Below are positions 48,334-58,700 of a stretch of DNA of 64,000 nucleotides, piece by piece. Each line of letters begins with the position of its first letter. Within the stretch, counting starts at the first letter, position 1. Source of the DNA: Lysobacterales bacterium (GTDB lineage Bacteria > Pseudomonadota > Gammaproteobacteria > Xanthomonadales > SZUA-36); assembly GCA_014238945.1 (NCBI GenBank), contig JABAAB010000117.1, positions 17,669 through 81,668 on the forward strand, given 5' to 3'. The notes under the pieces are model-generated. The model saw only the letters and a list, made by a program, of their open reading frames with translations, did no database searches and was not told the DNA's origin. Both the position numbers and the translations under genes were made by a program.

Positions 48334-50628
48334 TCAAGCCAGTTGATCACCAATCGGCAATGCCCGGATACGTTTACCGGTAGCCGCATGGATCGCATTG
48401 CATAACGCCGGTGCGATGGGTGGTAAACCCGGTTCTCCCACACCACCGAGCTCCACTTCCTTGCCGGGGTCAACCAGGTGCACGGAAAGCGACCGGGGTG
48501 CCTGCGGCATACGCGGTATCTGATAGCCATCAAAGTTACTCTGTACAGCACGGCCATCCCTGAAACTGATTTCTCCGCTCAATGCCAGCCCGATTCCCAT
48601 GACACAGGAACCTTCCATCTGTGCACGGATTCGGTCCGGGTTGATCTGAGGTCCACAATCGACCGCCATGGTGGCATTGTGTACAACCAGCCTGCCGCCT
48701 GCCGCAACTTCCACTTCCAGAACCGCCGCAACATAGCTTACAAAACTGTAGTGCACCGCCAGACCCAGACCGCGACCCGCGGGCAATTTCTTTCCCCAAC
48801 CCGCTTTCTTCGCTGCCTTTTGAATCACCCTGCGTAAACGCCCGGTGTCAATCGGGTAAAGCTCCGGGTTTTCACCATGATTCCAGACATCATTGACATC
48901 CAGCGGGTCGATCACCCGGTCCTCAGCCAGCAGTTCCAGGTAAAATTCGAGGTGATCACGACCGGACTGTTGCGCCAGCTCATTGACGAAACTCTGTACG
49001 GCAAATGCGCGTGGAATATTGGATACCGAGCGGAACCATCCAATGCGCGTATGGGCCTGCGCCGTGGCGTTTTCGATGCGCTGGTTGGGAACGGCAAACG
49101 GGGTATTGTTGTGTCCCATGTTGGACTCCCAGTCAGCCTGGTATTCCGATTCCATGAACACGGTCATGATCGATGGCGCAACCGAACGATGCAACCAACC
49201 GGTGGTTTTTCCCTGCTGGTCGAAACTGGCAGCCAGGTATTCGACCGATACCGTATGAAAATAGTCGTGGGCCAGGTCGTCTTCCCGGGTCCACTGGACA
49301 CGAACTGCCCTGCCCGGCATGGCGACGGCAATTTCAGCGGCCTCGCAAAGGAAGTCTGGTTTGGATTTGCGCCCAAAGCCTCCGCCCAGCAATGTAATGT
49401 TCAGACGGGTCTTATCCTCCGCCATGCCAACGTGTGCCGCCATGGTAGAACGGGCCTCCTGTGGTGCCTGGGTCGGTGTCCAGGCTTCCAGGAAATTACC
49501 TTTCAGCAGGGCCGTGGCAACCGGTGGTTCCATGGTTGCATGCGCGATATGGGGCAGATAGTAACTGGCCTGGTGTTTTTTGTCCGCCTCCGCAAATGCC
49601 TTGTCCAGGTCACCCTGTTCACGCAGGACCCTGGCGGGCTTGAGTGCCGCCTCTTCCATAACTTTCCGATAGGCACCCGACTCATAACCATCGTTCGGGC
49701 TGCTGCTCCACTTGACCTTCAGGGCGTCACGACCCCGCATGGCGGCCCAGGTGTTTTCAGCCACCACGGCAACCCCACCCAATGGGCTGAAGGCGGTGGG
49801 AATAGCCGCCGACTTGATCGCCATAACCCTGATCACACCGGGAACCTTCAGCGTCTCGCTGTCGTCCCATGATTCTGCCCTGCTGCCCAGGCAGGGTGGC
49901 CGGGCAATGACCGCATAGACCATGTTGTCAAAACGGACGTCGGCACCGTAGGTTGCACTACCGGAAACAATGTCCATGCCATCGGCACTCAGGGTCTGCT
50001 CCCGACCGATGTAGCGATGATCATTTTCATCTTTGAGTTTTACCGTGGCACTGTCCGGCACGCTTACCGACTCCATGGTACCTGCGAGCGCACCATAAGC
50101 CAGCGAACGACCGGTTTTTGCATGGCTGACCGCGTGGTTTGCGGCCACCACTTCAGATACCGCCACCTGCCACTGATCCGCCGCCGCCTGTTCCAGCATG
50201 GCACGGGCTGTTGCGCCGCATCGGCGCATGGGTGAGAACCAGTGGCGCATACTGCGGGAGCCATCGGTATTCTGGTTACCATAGATGACCCGGTCACCCG
50301 GTGCCTGGATCACCCGGCATTGTTCCCAGTCCGCCTCCATCTCATCAGCCACGACCAGGGCCAGGCTGGTTCGAATGCCCTGACCCATTTCCACACGGGC
50401 GCAGGTAATATCCACTCTTCCGTCTTCATGGATAGCAATAAAAATCCGGGGATCATGCTTCACTCCACCCGGCTGACTGTCACCACCGTATTTCTTTTCT
50501 TCCGCCTGCTCGGCCCAACTCCAGTTGGCGGTGAGTATCAAAGCCCCGGTTGCCCCCACACCCTGGATGAACTTACGCCGGTTCAGACCATGGTTGCTCA
50601 TGGAAAAATTCTTTACGGGCGACTTCAT
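48334..50628 (-). CDS. Molybdenum hydroxylase large subunit (IorB / aldehyde oxidase type), Tat-exported
   Basis: This is the catalytic subunit of a xanthine-dehydrogenase-family enzyme related to isoquinoline 1-oxidoreductase beta chain, 764 residues. The ATG at 50628 has a GGAGG Shine-Dalgarno sequence and begins with a twin-arginine signal ([17 protein letters not shown]), so it is probably periplasmic. Molybdopterin-binding motifs include [49 protein letters not shown] and the catalytic Glu region [20 protein letters not shown]. Its start overlaps the stop of the 2Fe-2S subunit. Substrate (N-heterocycle or aldehyde) cannot be assigned. Confidence 0.9.
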   Translation of the reverse strand: MKSPVKNFSMSNHGLNRRKFIQGVGATGALILTANWSWAEQAEEKKYGGDSQPGGVKHDPRIFIAIHEDGRVDITCARVEMGQGIRTSLALVVADEMEADWEQCRVIQAPGDRVIYGNQNTDGSRSMRHWFSPMRRCGATARAMLEQAAADQWQVAVSEVVAANHAVSHAKTGRSLAYGALAGTMESVSVPDSATVKLKDENDHRYIGREQTLSADGMDIVSGSATYGADVRFDNMVYAVIARPPCLGSRAESWDDSETLKVPGVIRVMAIKSAAIPTAFSPLGGVAVVAENTWAAMRGRDALKVKWSSSPNDGYESGAYRKVMEEAALKPARVLREQGDLDKAFAEADKKHQASYYLPHIAHATMEPPVATALLKGNFLEAWTPTQAPQEARSTMAAHVGMAEDKTRLNITLLGGGFGRKSKPDFLCEAAEIAVAMPGRAVRVQWTREDDLAHDYFHTVSVEYLAASFDQQGKTTGWLHRSVAPSIMTVFMESEYQADWESNMGHNNTPFAVPNQRIENATAQAHTRIGWFRSVSNIPRAFAVQSFVNELAQQSGRDHLEFYLELLAEDRVIDPLDVNDVWNHGENPELYPIDTGRLRRVIQKAAKKAGWGKKLPAGRGLGLAVHYSFVSYVAAVLEVEVAAGGRLVVHNATMAVDCGPQINPDRIRAQMEGSCVMGIGLALSGEISFRDGRAVQSNFDGYQIPRMPQAPRSLSVHLVDPGKEVELGGVGEPGLPPIAPALCNAIHAATGKRIRALPIGDQLA

Positions 50629-51095
50629 GCCGGATCCTCCTTCAGACTGGCGGAAGCAGTAAGAATGGCGGTCCTGATGCGGTTGTAGGTACCACAACGA
50701 CACAGGTTACCGCTCATATAGTTGTCAATCGCCTCGTCATCGGGTGTGGGGTTGCTCTTTAACAGGGCCGTCGCACTCATCACCTGCCCTGCCTGGCAAT
50801 ACCCACACTGCGGTACACCTTCGGCCACCCATGATTTTTGTACGGCATCTCCGACAGGGTCGGATCCAATGCCTTCAATGGTGGTGATCTTCCTGCCCGA
50901 GGCTGCACTGACCGGTGTCTGGCAGGAGCGTACCGGGTTACCATCCAGGTGAATGGTGCAACTGCCACACAGACCGATACCACATCCGAACTTGGTCCCG
51001 GTATAGCCCAACAGGTCACGAAGTGCCCACAACAGGGGCATGTCGTCAGGTGCTGAGATATCGATGGTTTTACCGTTTACAGTGAGTGAGGTCAT
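50625..51095 (-). CDS. Molybdenum hydroxylase 2Fe-2S subunit (IorA type)
   Basis: The 156-residue small subunit carries two 2Fe-2S clusters. The plant-ferredoxin-like cluster is in [19 protein letters not shown] with the fourth Cys in VRSCQTP; the second is in [11 protein letters not shown] and [15 protein letters not shown]. No signal peptide is present, so export would have to be piggyback with the Tat-signal-bearing large subunit. Overlap with the large subunit is 4 bp. No separate cytochrome subunit is adjacent. Confidence 0.94.
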   Translation of the reverse strand: MTSLTVNGKTIDISAPDDMPLLWALRDLLGYTGTKFGCGIGLCGSCTIHLDGNPVRSCQTPVSAASGRKITTIEGIGSDPVGDAVQKSWVAEGVPQCGYCQAGQVMSATALLKSNPTPDDEAIDNYMSGNLCRCGTYNRIRTAILTASASLKEDPA

Positions 51096-51290
51096 GATTT
51101 GTTACCACGGTTGCGGGTTTGGATTTATCAACTGGTGGTCAGCCCAGATGGTGATATCAGTAAAATAATGAACAATGGCGGAGCTGATGGCAAGCACTGT
51201 GCCTCCGATGACCCACAAATGTAGTTAATGGAATGTGTCTGGAAACCAACTGCTGCGGTTCCATCACTGAATTTGGCGGCCAATCAGGCC

Positions 51291-52349
51291 CTATAAACTG
51301 CCGGCAATATCCCAGGCAGCCTCTGTAATTTGTCGATACACACGGCCACGTTCGATCGCCCTCGGGTCAGCCGCATTGCCTTCTACTCCACGTTTGAGCA
51401 CACCGGCCAGGATGGCAGCGAGTCGAAACATCGCAAATACGATGTAATAATCAATGCCCGTAATTTGGTCAAATCCCGCACTGCGGGCGTATTTTTCCAG
51501 CAATTCCTGCTCGGTCGGTATCCCCAGTGCCTTCAGATCGAGACCCCTCAGGCCATTGACCGAAGTACCGGTGTCCAGACGAAAGGGCATCAGGAAATAA
51601 CCGAGATCAGCCAGTGGGTGACCAATGGTTGACAACTCCCAGTCAAGCACCGCCGAAACCCTGGGCTCGCGTTCGTGAAAAATCATGTTTCCAGGTCGAA
51701 AATCGCCATGTACGATGGATGATTGATCCTGTTGCGGATCGTGCCCTGGCAACCATTCAATCAGTCTGTCCATCAGGGCAAAATCTTCGATTTTTGACGC
51801 CTGGTATTGCTTTGACCAGCGGGCCACCTGGCGTGCGACATATTCGTGGGGTCTGCCGAAGTCGTCCAGGCCCAGCTGGCGGTAATCCACCGAATGCAGA
51901 CAACCGAACACTTCGGCCATGGAGTGATACATCGCAGTGCGCTGCGCAGCTGTGCAATTGGGCAGGCGGCCATCTTCAATCACCCTGCCCGGTACGTATT
52001 CCATAACATAGAAAACCTGTCCAAGGACGTTCTCGTCCTCACACAGGACCAAAGTGCGTGGTACCGGCACCCCGGTGGCCGACAATGCCGTGATCACGCG
52101 GAACTCCCGATCCACCGCATGTGCGGACGGCAGCAATCTGCCCGGTGGTTTCTTTCGCAGCACATAGGATCCGGAAGCAGATTCGATCAGGAAGGTCGGA
52201 TTGGACTGACCACCCAGAAATTGACGAATATTGCAGTCGGGTTCGAATCCGGGTATCAATGCCCCGAGATATTGGGTCAGTGCCCGCTCGTCCAGACGGT
52301 GGGCTTCCAGGCAGGGTCCGAGTTCGCGGCCGGAGTGTTCCGAAGTCAT
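51291..52349 (-). CDS. APH-family phosphotransferase, ACAD10/11-like kinase
   Basis: The 352-residue protein has the aminoglycoside-phosphotransferase fold: FLGGQSNPTFLIESASGSYVL-type nucleotide loop (split here as GGQSNPTFLI), a catalytic HGDFRPGNMIFH and the metal-binding LDWELSTIGHPLADLGY. It lies 25 bp downstream of an acyl-CoA dehydrogenase on the same strand. In mammals ACAD10/11 such a kinase domain is fused to an acyl-CoA dehydrogenase and handles 4-hydroxyacyl-CoA by phosphorylation followed by elimination. The same role is a reasonable inference here. It is not an antibiotic resistance gene by context. Confidence 0.88.
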   Translation of the reverse strand: MTSEHSGRELGPCLEAHRLDERALTQYLGALIPGFEPDCNIRQFLGGQSNPTFLIESASGSYVLRKKPPGRLLPSAHAVDREFRVITALSATGVPVPRTLVLCEDENVLGQVFYVMEYVPGRVIEDGRLPNCTAAQRTAMYHSMAEVFGCLHSVDYRQLGLDDFGRPHEYVARQVARWSKQYQASKIEDFALMDRLIEWLPGHDPQQDQSSIVHGDFRPGNMIFHEREPRVSAVLDWELSTIGHPLADLGYFLMPFRLDTGTSVNGLRGLDLKALGIPTEQELLEKYARSAGFDQITGIDYYIVFAMFRLAAILAGVLKRGVEGNAADPRAIERGRVYRQITEAAWDIAGSL

Positions 52350-52374
52350 CTCAGCGCTGTCTTTTTGGCACGGC

Positions 52375-53598
52375 TCAAGAGCGCTCCGGACGTTGATATT
52401 TCTTCATCTCAAGCCGGGCGATCTGGTCGCGGTGTACTTCATCAGGTCCATCGGCCAGCCGTATCACACGGGCCTGAGTATAGGCCTGGGCCAGGCCAAA
52501 ATCGGTGGTCACACCGGCACCACCGTGCATCTGAATGGCCCAGTCAATCACCTGGCACGCCATATTGGGTGCCGCGACCTTGATCATGCCGATTTCCTTG
52601 CGGGCTTCCCGGTTACCGACCTTGTCCATCTTGTCGGCGGCCGAGAGCACCAGCCAGCGAGCCTGGTCGATCAGGATGCGGGATTCGGCAATCCGTTCAC
52701 GGCTAACCCCCTGCTCAGCAAGTGGTTTGCCAAACGGGCGACGTAACTGCGCCCGCTGACACATTTTCTCCAATGCCACCTCGGCCAGACCGATCAGGCG
52801 CATGCAATGGTGTATCCGGCCAGGTCCCAGGCGCCCCTGCGCGATTTCAAAACCACGACCCTCACCGAGCAACATGTTGCTCACCGGCACGCGGACATCT
52901 TCAAACAAAATCTCACCATGACCGTGTGGGGCATCATAAAAACCGAACACCGGCAGGTTACGAAGTATGGTGATACCGGGTGTCTCCCGGGGTACCAGGA
53001 TCATTGACTGTTGCCGGTAAACATCACTCCCATCCGGGTCAGTCTTACCCATGAAAATAAACAGTGTGCAGCGGGGATCGCCACTGCCGGATGACCACCA
53101 CTTGTGGCCATTGATAACATATTCGTCACCATCACGAATGATGGTCGAGCAGATATTACGTGCATCGGATGAAGCCACACCGGGTTCGGTCATGGCGAAA
53201 CAGGAACGGATCTCCCCGTTCAGCAACGGCACCAGCCATTGTTGTTTCTGTTCATTGGTACCGTAGCGCACCAGTGTTTCCATGTTGCCGGTATCAGGCG
53301 CTGAACAGTTGAACACCTCGGCCGACCAGGCAACACGACCCATCATTTCACACAGGGGTGCATATTCCAGGTTGGTGAGACCCGCACCCCGCCCCGATTC
53401 AGGCAGAAACAGGTTCCACAAACCGGCTTCACGGGCCCTGGGCTTGAGTGATTCGACAAGCGGCACGGCCCGCCAGTCATTTCCCATGTCCTCCACCTGT
53501 TGTTGCCAGGTGTCCTGTTGGGGATAGATGTACTCCTCCATAAACGCCGCAAGACATTCAAGCAGGTTTTTTACCTTGTCGCTGTGTTCAAAATCCAT
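52375..53598 (-). CDS. Acyl-CoA dehydrogenase
   Basis: This flavoprotein of 407 residues oxidises acyl-CoA to enoyl-CoA. Visible elements are [32 protein letters not shown] (substrate and FAD region), [20 protein letters not shown] and the C-terminal [18 protein letters not shown] with [20 protein letters not shown]. Its N-terminus contains WNLFLPE, typical of the ACAD10/11-like group. It is the first gene of a two-gene unit with the APH-type kinase. Confidence 0.93.
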   Translation of the reverse strand: MDFEHSDKVKNLLECLAAFMEEYIYPQQDTWQQQVEDMGNDWRAVPLVESLKPRAREAGLWNLFLPESGRGAGLTNLEYAPLCEMMGRVAWSAEVFNCSAPDTGNMETLVRYGTNEQKQQWLVPLLNGEIRSCFAMTEPGVASSDARNICSTIIRDGDEYVINGHKWWSSGSGDPRCTLFIFMGKTDPDGSDVYRQQSMILVPRETPGITILRNLPVFGFYDAPHGHGEILFEDVRVPVSNMLLGEGRGFEIAQGRLGPGRIHHCMRLIGLAEVALEKMCQRAQLRRPFGKPLAEQGVSRERIAESRILIDQARWLVLSAADKMDKVGNREARKEIGMIKVAAPNMACQVIDWAIQMHGGAGVTTDFGLAQAYTQARVIRLADGPDEVHRDQIARLEMKKYQRPERS

Positions 53599-53694
53599 GA
53601 AAGTTCCCGGTAAAAGCCACTACAATGATACCTGTTTTGCATGCTGCAAATACCCGACCGGGCATACAATGATCTCACTGGACGACGCGAACTT

Positions 53695-54165
53695 ATGATT
53701 TCTCTAATAATCAGCTTATTTCTCAATGTTGCAGATGCTTCACCCGAAGGTCAATCCAGCGACTATTCCATTAGTGTAAAAGGTCCCCTGGCGACGGAAA
53801 GTTTCATTTGTAATGATCCGTGCAGAATTGATGAAACCTTGGTAATTAAACAAAATAGCAGCGATATTGCGATAGGCACCAACAGCAAAACCGAAGAGGT
53901 AAGCAAGCAAGTTAAATGCAAAGGTAACTGTATCAAACATGATGAACGTATGCAGGTTGTCTTGAAAACGGCACCCAAACTTCGCCGGGGATTGGAAATC
54001 ACCATCGTCGATGGCCACGCACATTTCATTTTTTACTCAGTCGCCGAATCCGAAAATGGCCCGTCAACCCGAAGACAACACTCGGAATTCCGCGTAGACC
54101 GCCCATTGATTGAACTGGAACTCCATGATCACGATGTCGTAATCAAGGCCAGCATCGTGAGGTAA
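53695..54165 (+). CDS. Small secreted protein with two CxxxC motifs, unknown function
   Basis: I do not recognise this family. The ATG at 53695 begins a short signal peptide (MISLIISLFLNVADA, then SPEG), giving 156 residues; the longer frame at 53641 adds a hydrophilic stretch before the signal. Mature cysteines occur as FICNDPCRI (C39, C43) and KCKGNCIKH (C75, C79), which could form two disulfides or bind metal. The rest is predicted mostly beta strand (GLEITIVDGHAHFIFYSV). It is divergent from the acyl-CoA dehydrogenase. Composition is somewhat more AT-rich than its neighbours. Confidence 0.6.
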   Translation: MISLIISLFLNVADASPEGQSSDYSISVKGPLATESFICNDPCRIDETLVIKQNSSDIAIGTNSKTEEVSKQVKCKGNCIKHDERMQVVLKTAPKLRRGLEITIVDGHAHFIFYSVAESENGPSTRRQHSEFRVDRPLIELELHDHDVVIKASIVR

Positions 54166-54258
54166 TTGGCAACCTGGCAATCACATTGGTTGGTCAAGGG
54201 ATGGCGCACCAGCATTGGTGACATGAGATACGCCGGTTTTATTTCATGGCCCCGTGTT

Positions 54259-55158
54259 TCAATCGATGTAAATCACACCCTCACTGACCATGACACAAGT
54301 ACCGCCGACCCACGTGTCTGTTACCCCGCCATCTGATTTCTCAGCCCTCGTCTCAAGCAAACTCGGACGTCCCATTTCAACACCCTGGGCGATGCGCCAG
54401 GCAAACATGCCCGTACCTGCCTGCTCATGATGGGCCAACAGTCCGGCCAGCGCACAATTGGCACTGCCCGTGGCGGGGTCCTCCGGTACACCATCGAAAG
54501 GCGCAAACATTCGTGCCCTGATGTCGAATTCATCATCGCTGTGAACATAAAGGTGAATATCAGGGGTGACACCCAGTGCTTCGATTTTTTCCATTTCCGT
54601 CATGTTGGCCCGGGCCCGTTCCAGAACGGACCGGTCACGAAGTTCCACCATGATAAACGGCAAACCGACCGAGGCAACCCGCGGTGGGTGGGTGCGGCCA
54701 ACGATGTCAGCGCTTGAAAGCGAAACCGAGGCGGCCACCAAATCCACCGGCAGGGCCTGACCCAGTGAAATGGTTTCCGGCGCCCTGAGTTCACACCAGA
54801 CCGGTCCATCATCCGGTTTCTGAATGGTGACGGGCACCAAACCTGCTTTTTCCTCAAATACCACTCCGGTCTGTTTCTCCTCCATCTCCACCGCATCCAG
54901 TGAAGCCAGCACAAAGGCGGTCCCGACATTCGGATGTCCTGCAAAGGGGACCTCAGTGGCGGGGGTAAAAATCCTGACCCTGCGGGTATTGCCCTGTTCC
55001 GGTGGAAAAACGAAAGTGCTCTCGGAGAAATTGAATTCTCTTGCAATCTGTTGCATCTGCCGGGTGCCCAGTCCTTCGGCATCGGTCAGCACGGCGAGTT
55101 GATTGCCACCGAATCGACGGTCGGTGAAAACGTCACAGATGTAGTATTTGTATTTCAT
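54259..55158 (-). CDS. PhzF-family isomerase
   Basis: The 299-residue protein starts at ATG 55158 (MKYKYYICDVFTDRRFGGNQ). It has the PhzF active-site Glu in EFNFSESTFVFPP, followed by TPATEVPFAGHPNVGTAFVL, and the second-half signature DPATGSANCALAGLLAHH. These diaminopimelate-epimerase-fold proteins catalyse isomerisations; most have no known substrate. The start overlaps the end of a truncated membrane-protein gene by 26 bp; the longer frame to 55263 is unlikely. Confidence 0.9.
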   Translation of the reverse strand: MKYKYYICDVFTDRRFGGNQLAVLTDAEGLGTRQMQQIAREFNFSESTFVFPPEQGNTRRVRIFTPATEVPFAGHPNVGTAFVLASLDAVEMEEKQTGVVFEEKAGLVPVTIQKPDDGPVWCELRAPETISLGQALPVDLVAASVSLSSADIVGRTHPPRVASVGLPFIMVELRDRSVLERARANMTEMEKIEALGVTPDIHLYVHSDDEFDIRARMFAPFDGVPEDPATGSANCALAGLLAHHEQAGTGMFAWRIAQGVEMGRPSLLETRAEKSDGGVTDTWVGGTCVMVSEGVIYID

Positions 55159-55630
55159 TCTCTGTTCTTGGTTGCAGTGAGATAGGGATCGATTTGGGGT
55201 CGATGACGGGTCCCATATTTTCAACGGGCTGCCCGGACGGTGCAACCACAGCAAGCTCTGCATCCCCGCTGTGACCGGCAGTTCCGGCTACGGAGAACTT
55301 GTCGTATAGAAGATAGACAACGGCCAGCGCCAGCAACACCACGATGGCGCCATTCAGTTTCTTGCCGGTCTGGGGCGCAATGGACTGGCTTCGGTCAACC
55401 TCGAACTCACGTTTGACACCTTCGGGTGTCATTTCGAAAGCCCAGGCGAAAAATACCGTGATGGGAAAGCCAATGGCCACGACCGAAACCACCATGGGAC
55501 CAACGGTCTCCGGCAAATTCAATAATTCTGAAAGTACCTCGGCAAACTGCAGCAGCAACCACGCGCCCACTACATAGGCAAAACCCACCTTGAACACATT
55601 GCGTCTTCTTAGTTCATCAAAGAAGCTCAT
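55133..55630 (-). pseudogene. Truncated N-terminal part of a membrane-anchored TPR / cyclase-type protein
   Basis: The 165-residue product begins MSFFDELRRRNVFKVGFAYV and has membrane segments AYVVGAWLLLQFAEVL, VVSVVAIGFPITVFFAW and AIVVLLALAVVYLLY, plus AFEMTPEGVKREFEVDRSQS. This is the standard N-terminus of a proteobacterial family in which the sequence then continues as DPKSIAVLPFxxMS and several hundred residues of FlgO/TolB-like and TPR domains. Here the reading follows the family up to DPKSIP and then ends after ISLQPRTENEIQILHL, overlapping phzF. The large C-terminal part is not found nearby, so a deletion or replacement probably truncated it. It could still be expressed as a small membrane protein. 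Confidence 0.7.
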
Positions 55631-55791
55631 GGTCCTGCCTCGATATTCATGCCCTCAAAACGGCCGCATTGTTTGGCGGATTCAGGGTTCCTCAGGTAAT
55701 CAGGACGCATATCGACCATATTGCCACAAACACCGGGACTTTGATAAGTAAGTAAGTCCATTTGAGACTAACACTCACAATGAAAGAACGT

Positions 55792-58700
55792 CTATTTCTG
55801 AAAGAAAAAGCGGCCGCGTTCCACCTGGTTGGGCCACAGCTGATCCATGCTGTTGGCATCGTAGACGACGCCGTTTATCACGGTCATGTTGACGCTGTCG
55901 GTGTTTTCGATCCTATCCAGCGGGTTTTCATCCAGTACCACCAGGTCGGCGAGTTTACCTTTGGTGATCGAACCAAGGTGTTCGTCCATGCCAAGATACT
56001 CGGCCCCATTGATGGTCGCCGCTTTTAACGCCGCGTGTGGCTGCATGCCACCATGGGTCATAGCCCACAATTCCCAGTGGACACCCAGCCCCTGCAACTG
56101 ACCGTGTGCGCCGAGCGTGACCAGTCCACCGGCATCGTCGATGGCTTTCAGATGACCCGCAACATTTTTGTGATTGTAGTCATCTTCGGCCGACATGCTG
56201 CGACGTCTTGAGCGGGCATCTATGGATCGCGGAGGGAAATATGACTGGAGTTTTTCATTCTCCCAGACGTTGTAGTGATGGTAAAACCAGTTTTCACCGG
56301 ACTGTCCGCCGTAGGCCACCAGCAGGGTCGCGGTGTAGCCCGCGCGGGACTTTGCAAACAGCGATACAACATCGTTGTAAAGTTTGCCGGGAGACATGGC
56401 GTGTTCAATGCCGCTGTGACCATCGAAAACCATTCCGATATTCTTCGGAAAGTCACCACCACCTTCCGGCACCACCAGCATGTTCTCGGCGGCCGCTGCA
56501 CGGATGATCCACTGACGCTGGTCCCGGCGCGGTTGCTCGTAGCTCTTGACGCTGAATGCACCCTGGCTTTTCAGACGACGGACGTGTGACAGCGCATCGG
56601 CATAACTGTTGACGATGGCCCGGTCCTGGATCAAGGCACCATACAGAATGAATCCGGTAGAAAATATCCGCGGCCCGGTCATCAGTCCAGCCGCCACCAT
56701 TTCTGCCTGGCTGAATATGGTGTGCGTGCTCGCTGAAGGGTCGTGCACCGTAGTTACGCCGTAGGCGAGGTTGGCGTAATATTGCCAGTCCTTTTGCGGG
56801 TTCACATCAAGTGAGGCGTAGCCAAGGTGTGCGTGCACGTCGATCAGTCCGGGCATGATGGTTTTGCCGCTGACATCAAATTTTCGCACATCATCCGGAA
56901 CCATCACTTCTGATGATGGGCCCACTGCAGCAATGCGGTTGCCATCGACAACCACGGTACCCTCCTCGATCACCTGGTTACCATCCATGGTGATGATCCG
57001 GGCACCTGTCAAAGCAAAGCGGCCATCCGGCCTGGCATGAGGCAGCGAAAGATCAATTTCATAGGATTCCGGCTCAAATTTATTTTTGTCTTCTTTGCCA
57101 TCTTTCTCTGTTTTGTCTTCCTCTTTATCATTTTCTGCCGCGACCTGCTTGACACCAACCTTGACCTCTCCCAGCCACTCCTTCAGTTCCGACCAGGCGC
57201 TGAATGGCGCATCATCGTTCATGGTGACATCGACGCGTGTATGTGGTGAATCCTGCCAGCCATCCTCGAGTACCGGTTTGAGCGTATCGAGGTCGTAGGA
57301 CTCCTCACCGCGTGAATATTGACCATGCGGGGAAATCGTGATGGCCACCACATCAATACCATGATCACCCGAGTCACGCGGTTTGGCTTTGGCCACGAAG
57401 GCAAGATCGTCCACGGCAGCCCTGAATACCTTGCGGCCAAACCCCCAGCTGAGGTGCCCGCTGTCATGACTCCAGTTCAGCCATTCACCACCATCCTGGC
57501 TCAGTTGCTGAAAAGCAAAGGCTGCAGACGTGGGATCGAAATCCACCGCTGCACCGGTCGAGGGCAGTGAAGTCACGAAGGCATTGTGTAGTTCGGTAAA
57601 GGCAACCCGGGTCTCATCGGGACTGACCATCACGTCCTGTGCGTAACGAAATCCCATGTGCTTTTTCTTATCCGTGCCATCGAGCTTGATGGACAGCAAC
57701 AAGGTTTTGTTCGGTTTGCGCGAACCCCGTTCTCCCGGGACGGCTTCATCTTCGAAATACCAGATGCGCTGACCATCACTTGAAAAACTTGGTCGGGTCA
57801 CACGTAATTGCGCGCCCCGGTTGGTGGTCGATGTCACGTACCTAGATTCACCGCGTCCATTTGCATTGACGACCACAATGTCATGACGTTGCTCAGATCC
57901 CAGGTTCCCCCCGCGGAGATTGACACCACTGCCGGTGACGACCAGCAACTGCTCGCCATTCGGCGAAAATGCAGGGTTGACCAGTTGCGTTGGTGACTCA
58001 AAAACCATGGTCGATGATCCTGGTTTTCCTCGACGCATGGATATCATTTGCAGTGTTCCGCCAGCACGGTCGTCCCAAGTGGTGAAAGCAAGCTTGCTGC
58101 CATCCGGCGAAAAAGTGGGGGCAAACTCGAACTCATGGGCATCGGTGACACGTTGTGCGGTCCCCTCGGGCAGGCTCTGGTAATACAGGTGACCGAAGGC
58201 GGTAAAAACCAGTGTCTTGCCATCAGGACTGAAAACCGGCCAGCGGATCAGTTTCGCCTGTACCGTCCCAGGTGCCGGGTCCTGCGATGCACGAAGGGGC
58301 TCACGGTAGCGGACCGAAACAGCCGCCTCAAAGGGAATAATGACCGCGTCACTGCCATCAATCGCAATCCGGTTGATCTTGCCGCCAGCCCAGATCACCA
58401 GGCTCTGCCCGTCGGGTGTCCAGTCGTAACCGGGGTAGATGTAATGGGTACCAAAACCCTCGATCTGATCCCGGTCCAGACCATCCCAAATCTGCCGTTC
58501 GGAGCCAGTACGGAGGTCGTGAATCCAGAGCGTCGAACGGGTACCCACACGCCGTACAAATGCAATGGATCGCCCGTCCGGACTCAGTGCCGGTGCGACC
58601 GCACTGCCATTACCACCGGTAACGGGTCTTTTCTCGCCCGTTTTGCGGTCGTAGCGCATCACCGACCAGACACGGCCATGCGGGTTGCGGTCATAGCTGA

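Noticed and set aside
48877..49872. 331-codon plus-strand open frame opposite the molybdenum hydroxylase
   Set aside because: Antisense to a gene with unambiguous cofactor motifs.
51291..52349. Aminoglycoside resistance gene
   Set aside because: The APH fold is shared, but pairing with an acyl-CoA dehydrogenase points to acyl-CoA metabolism.
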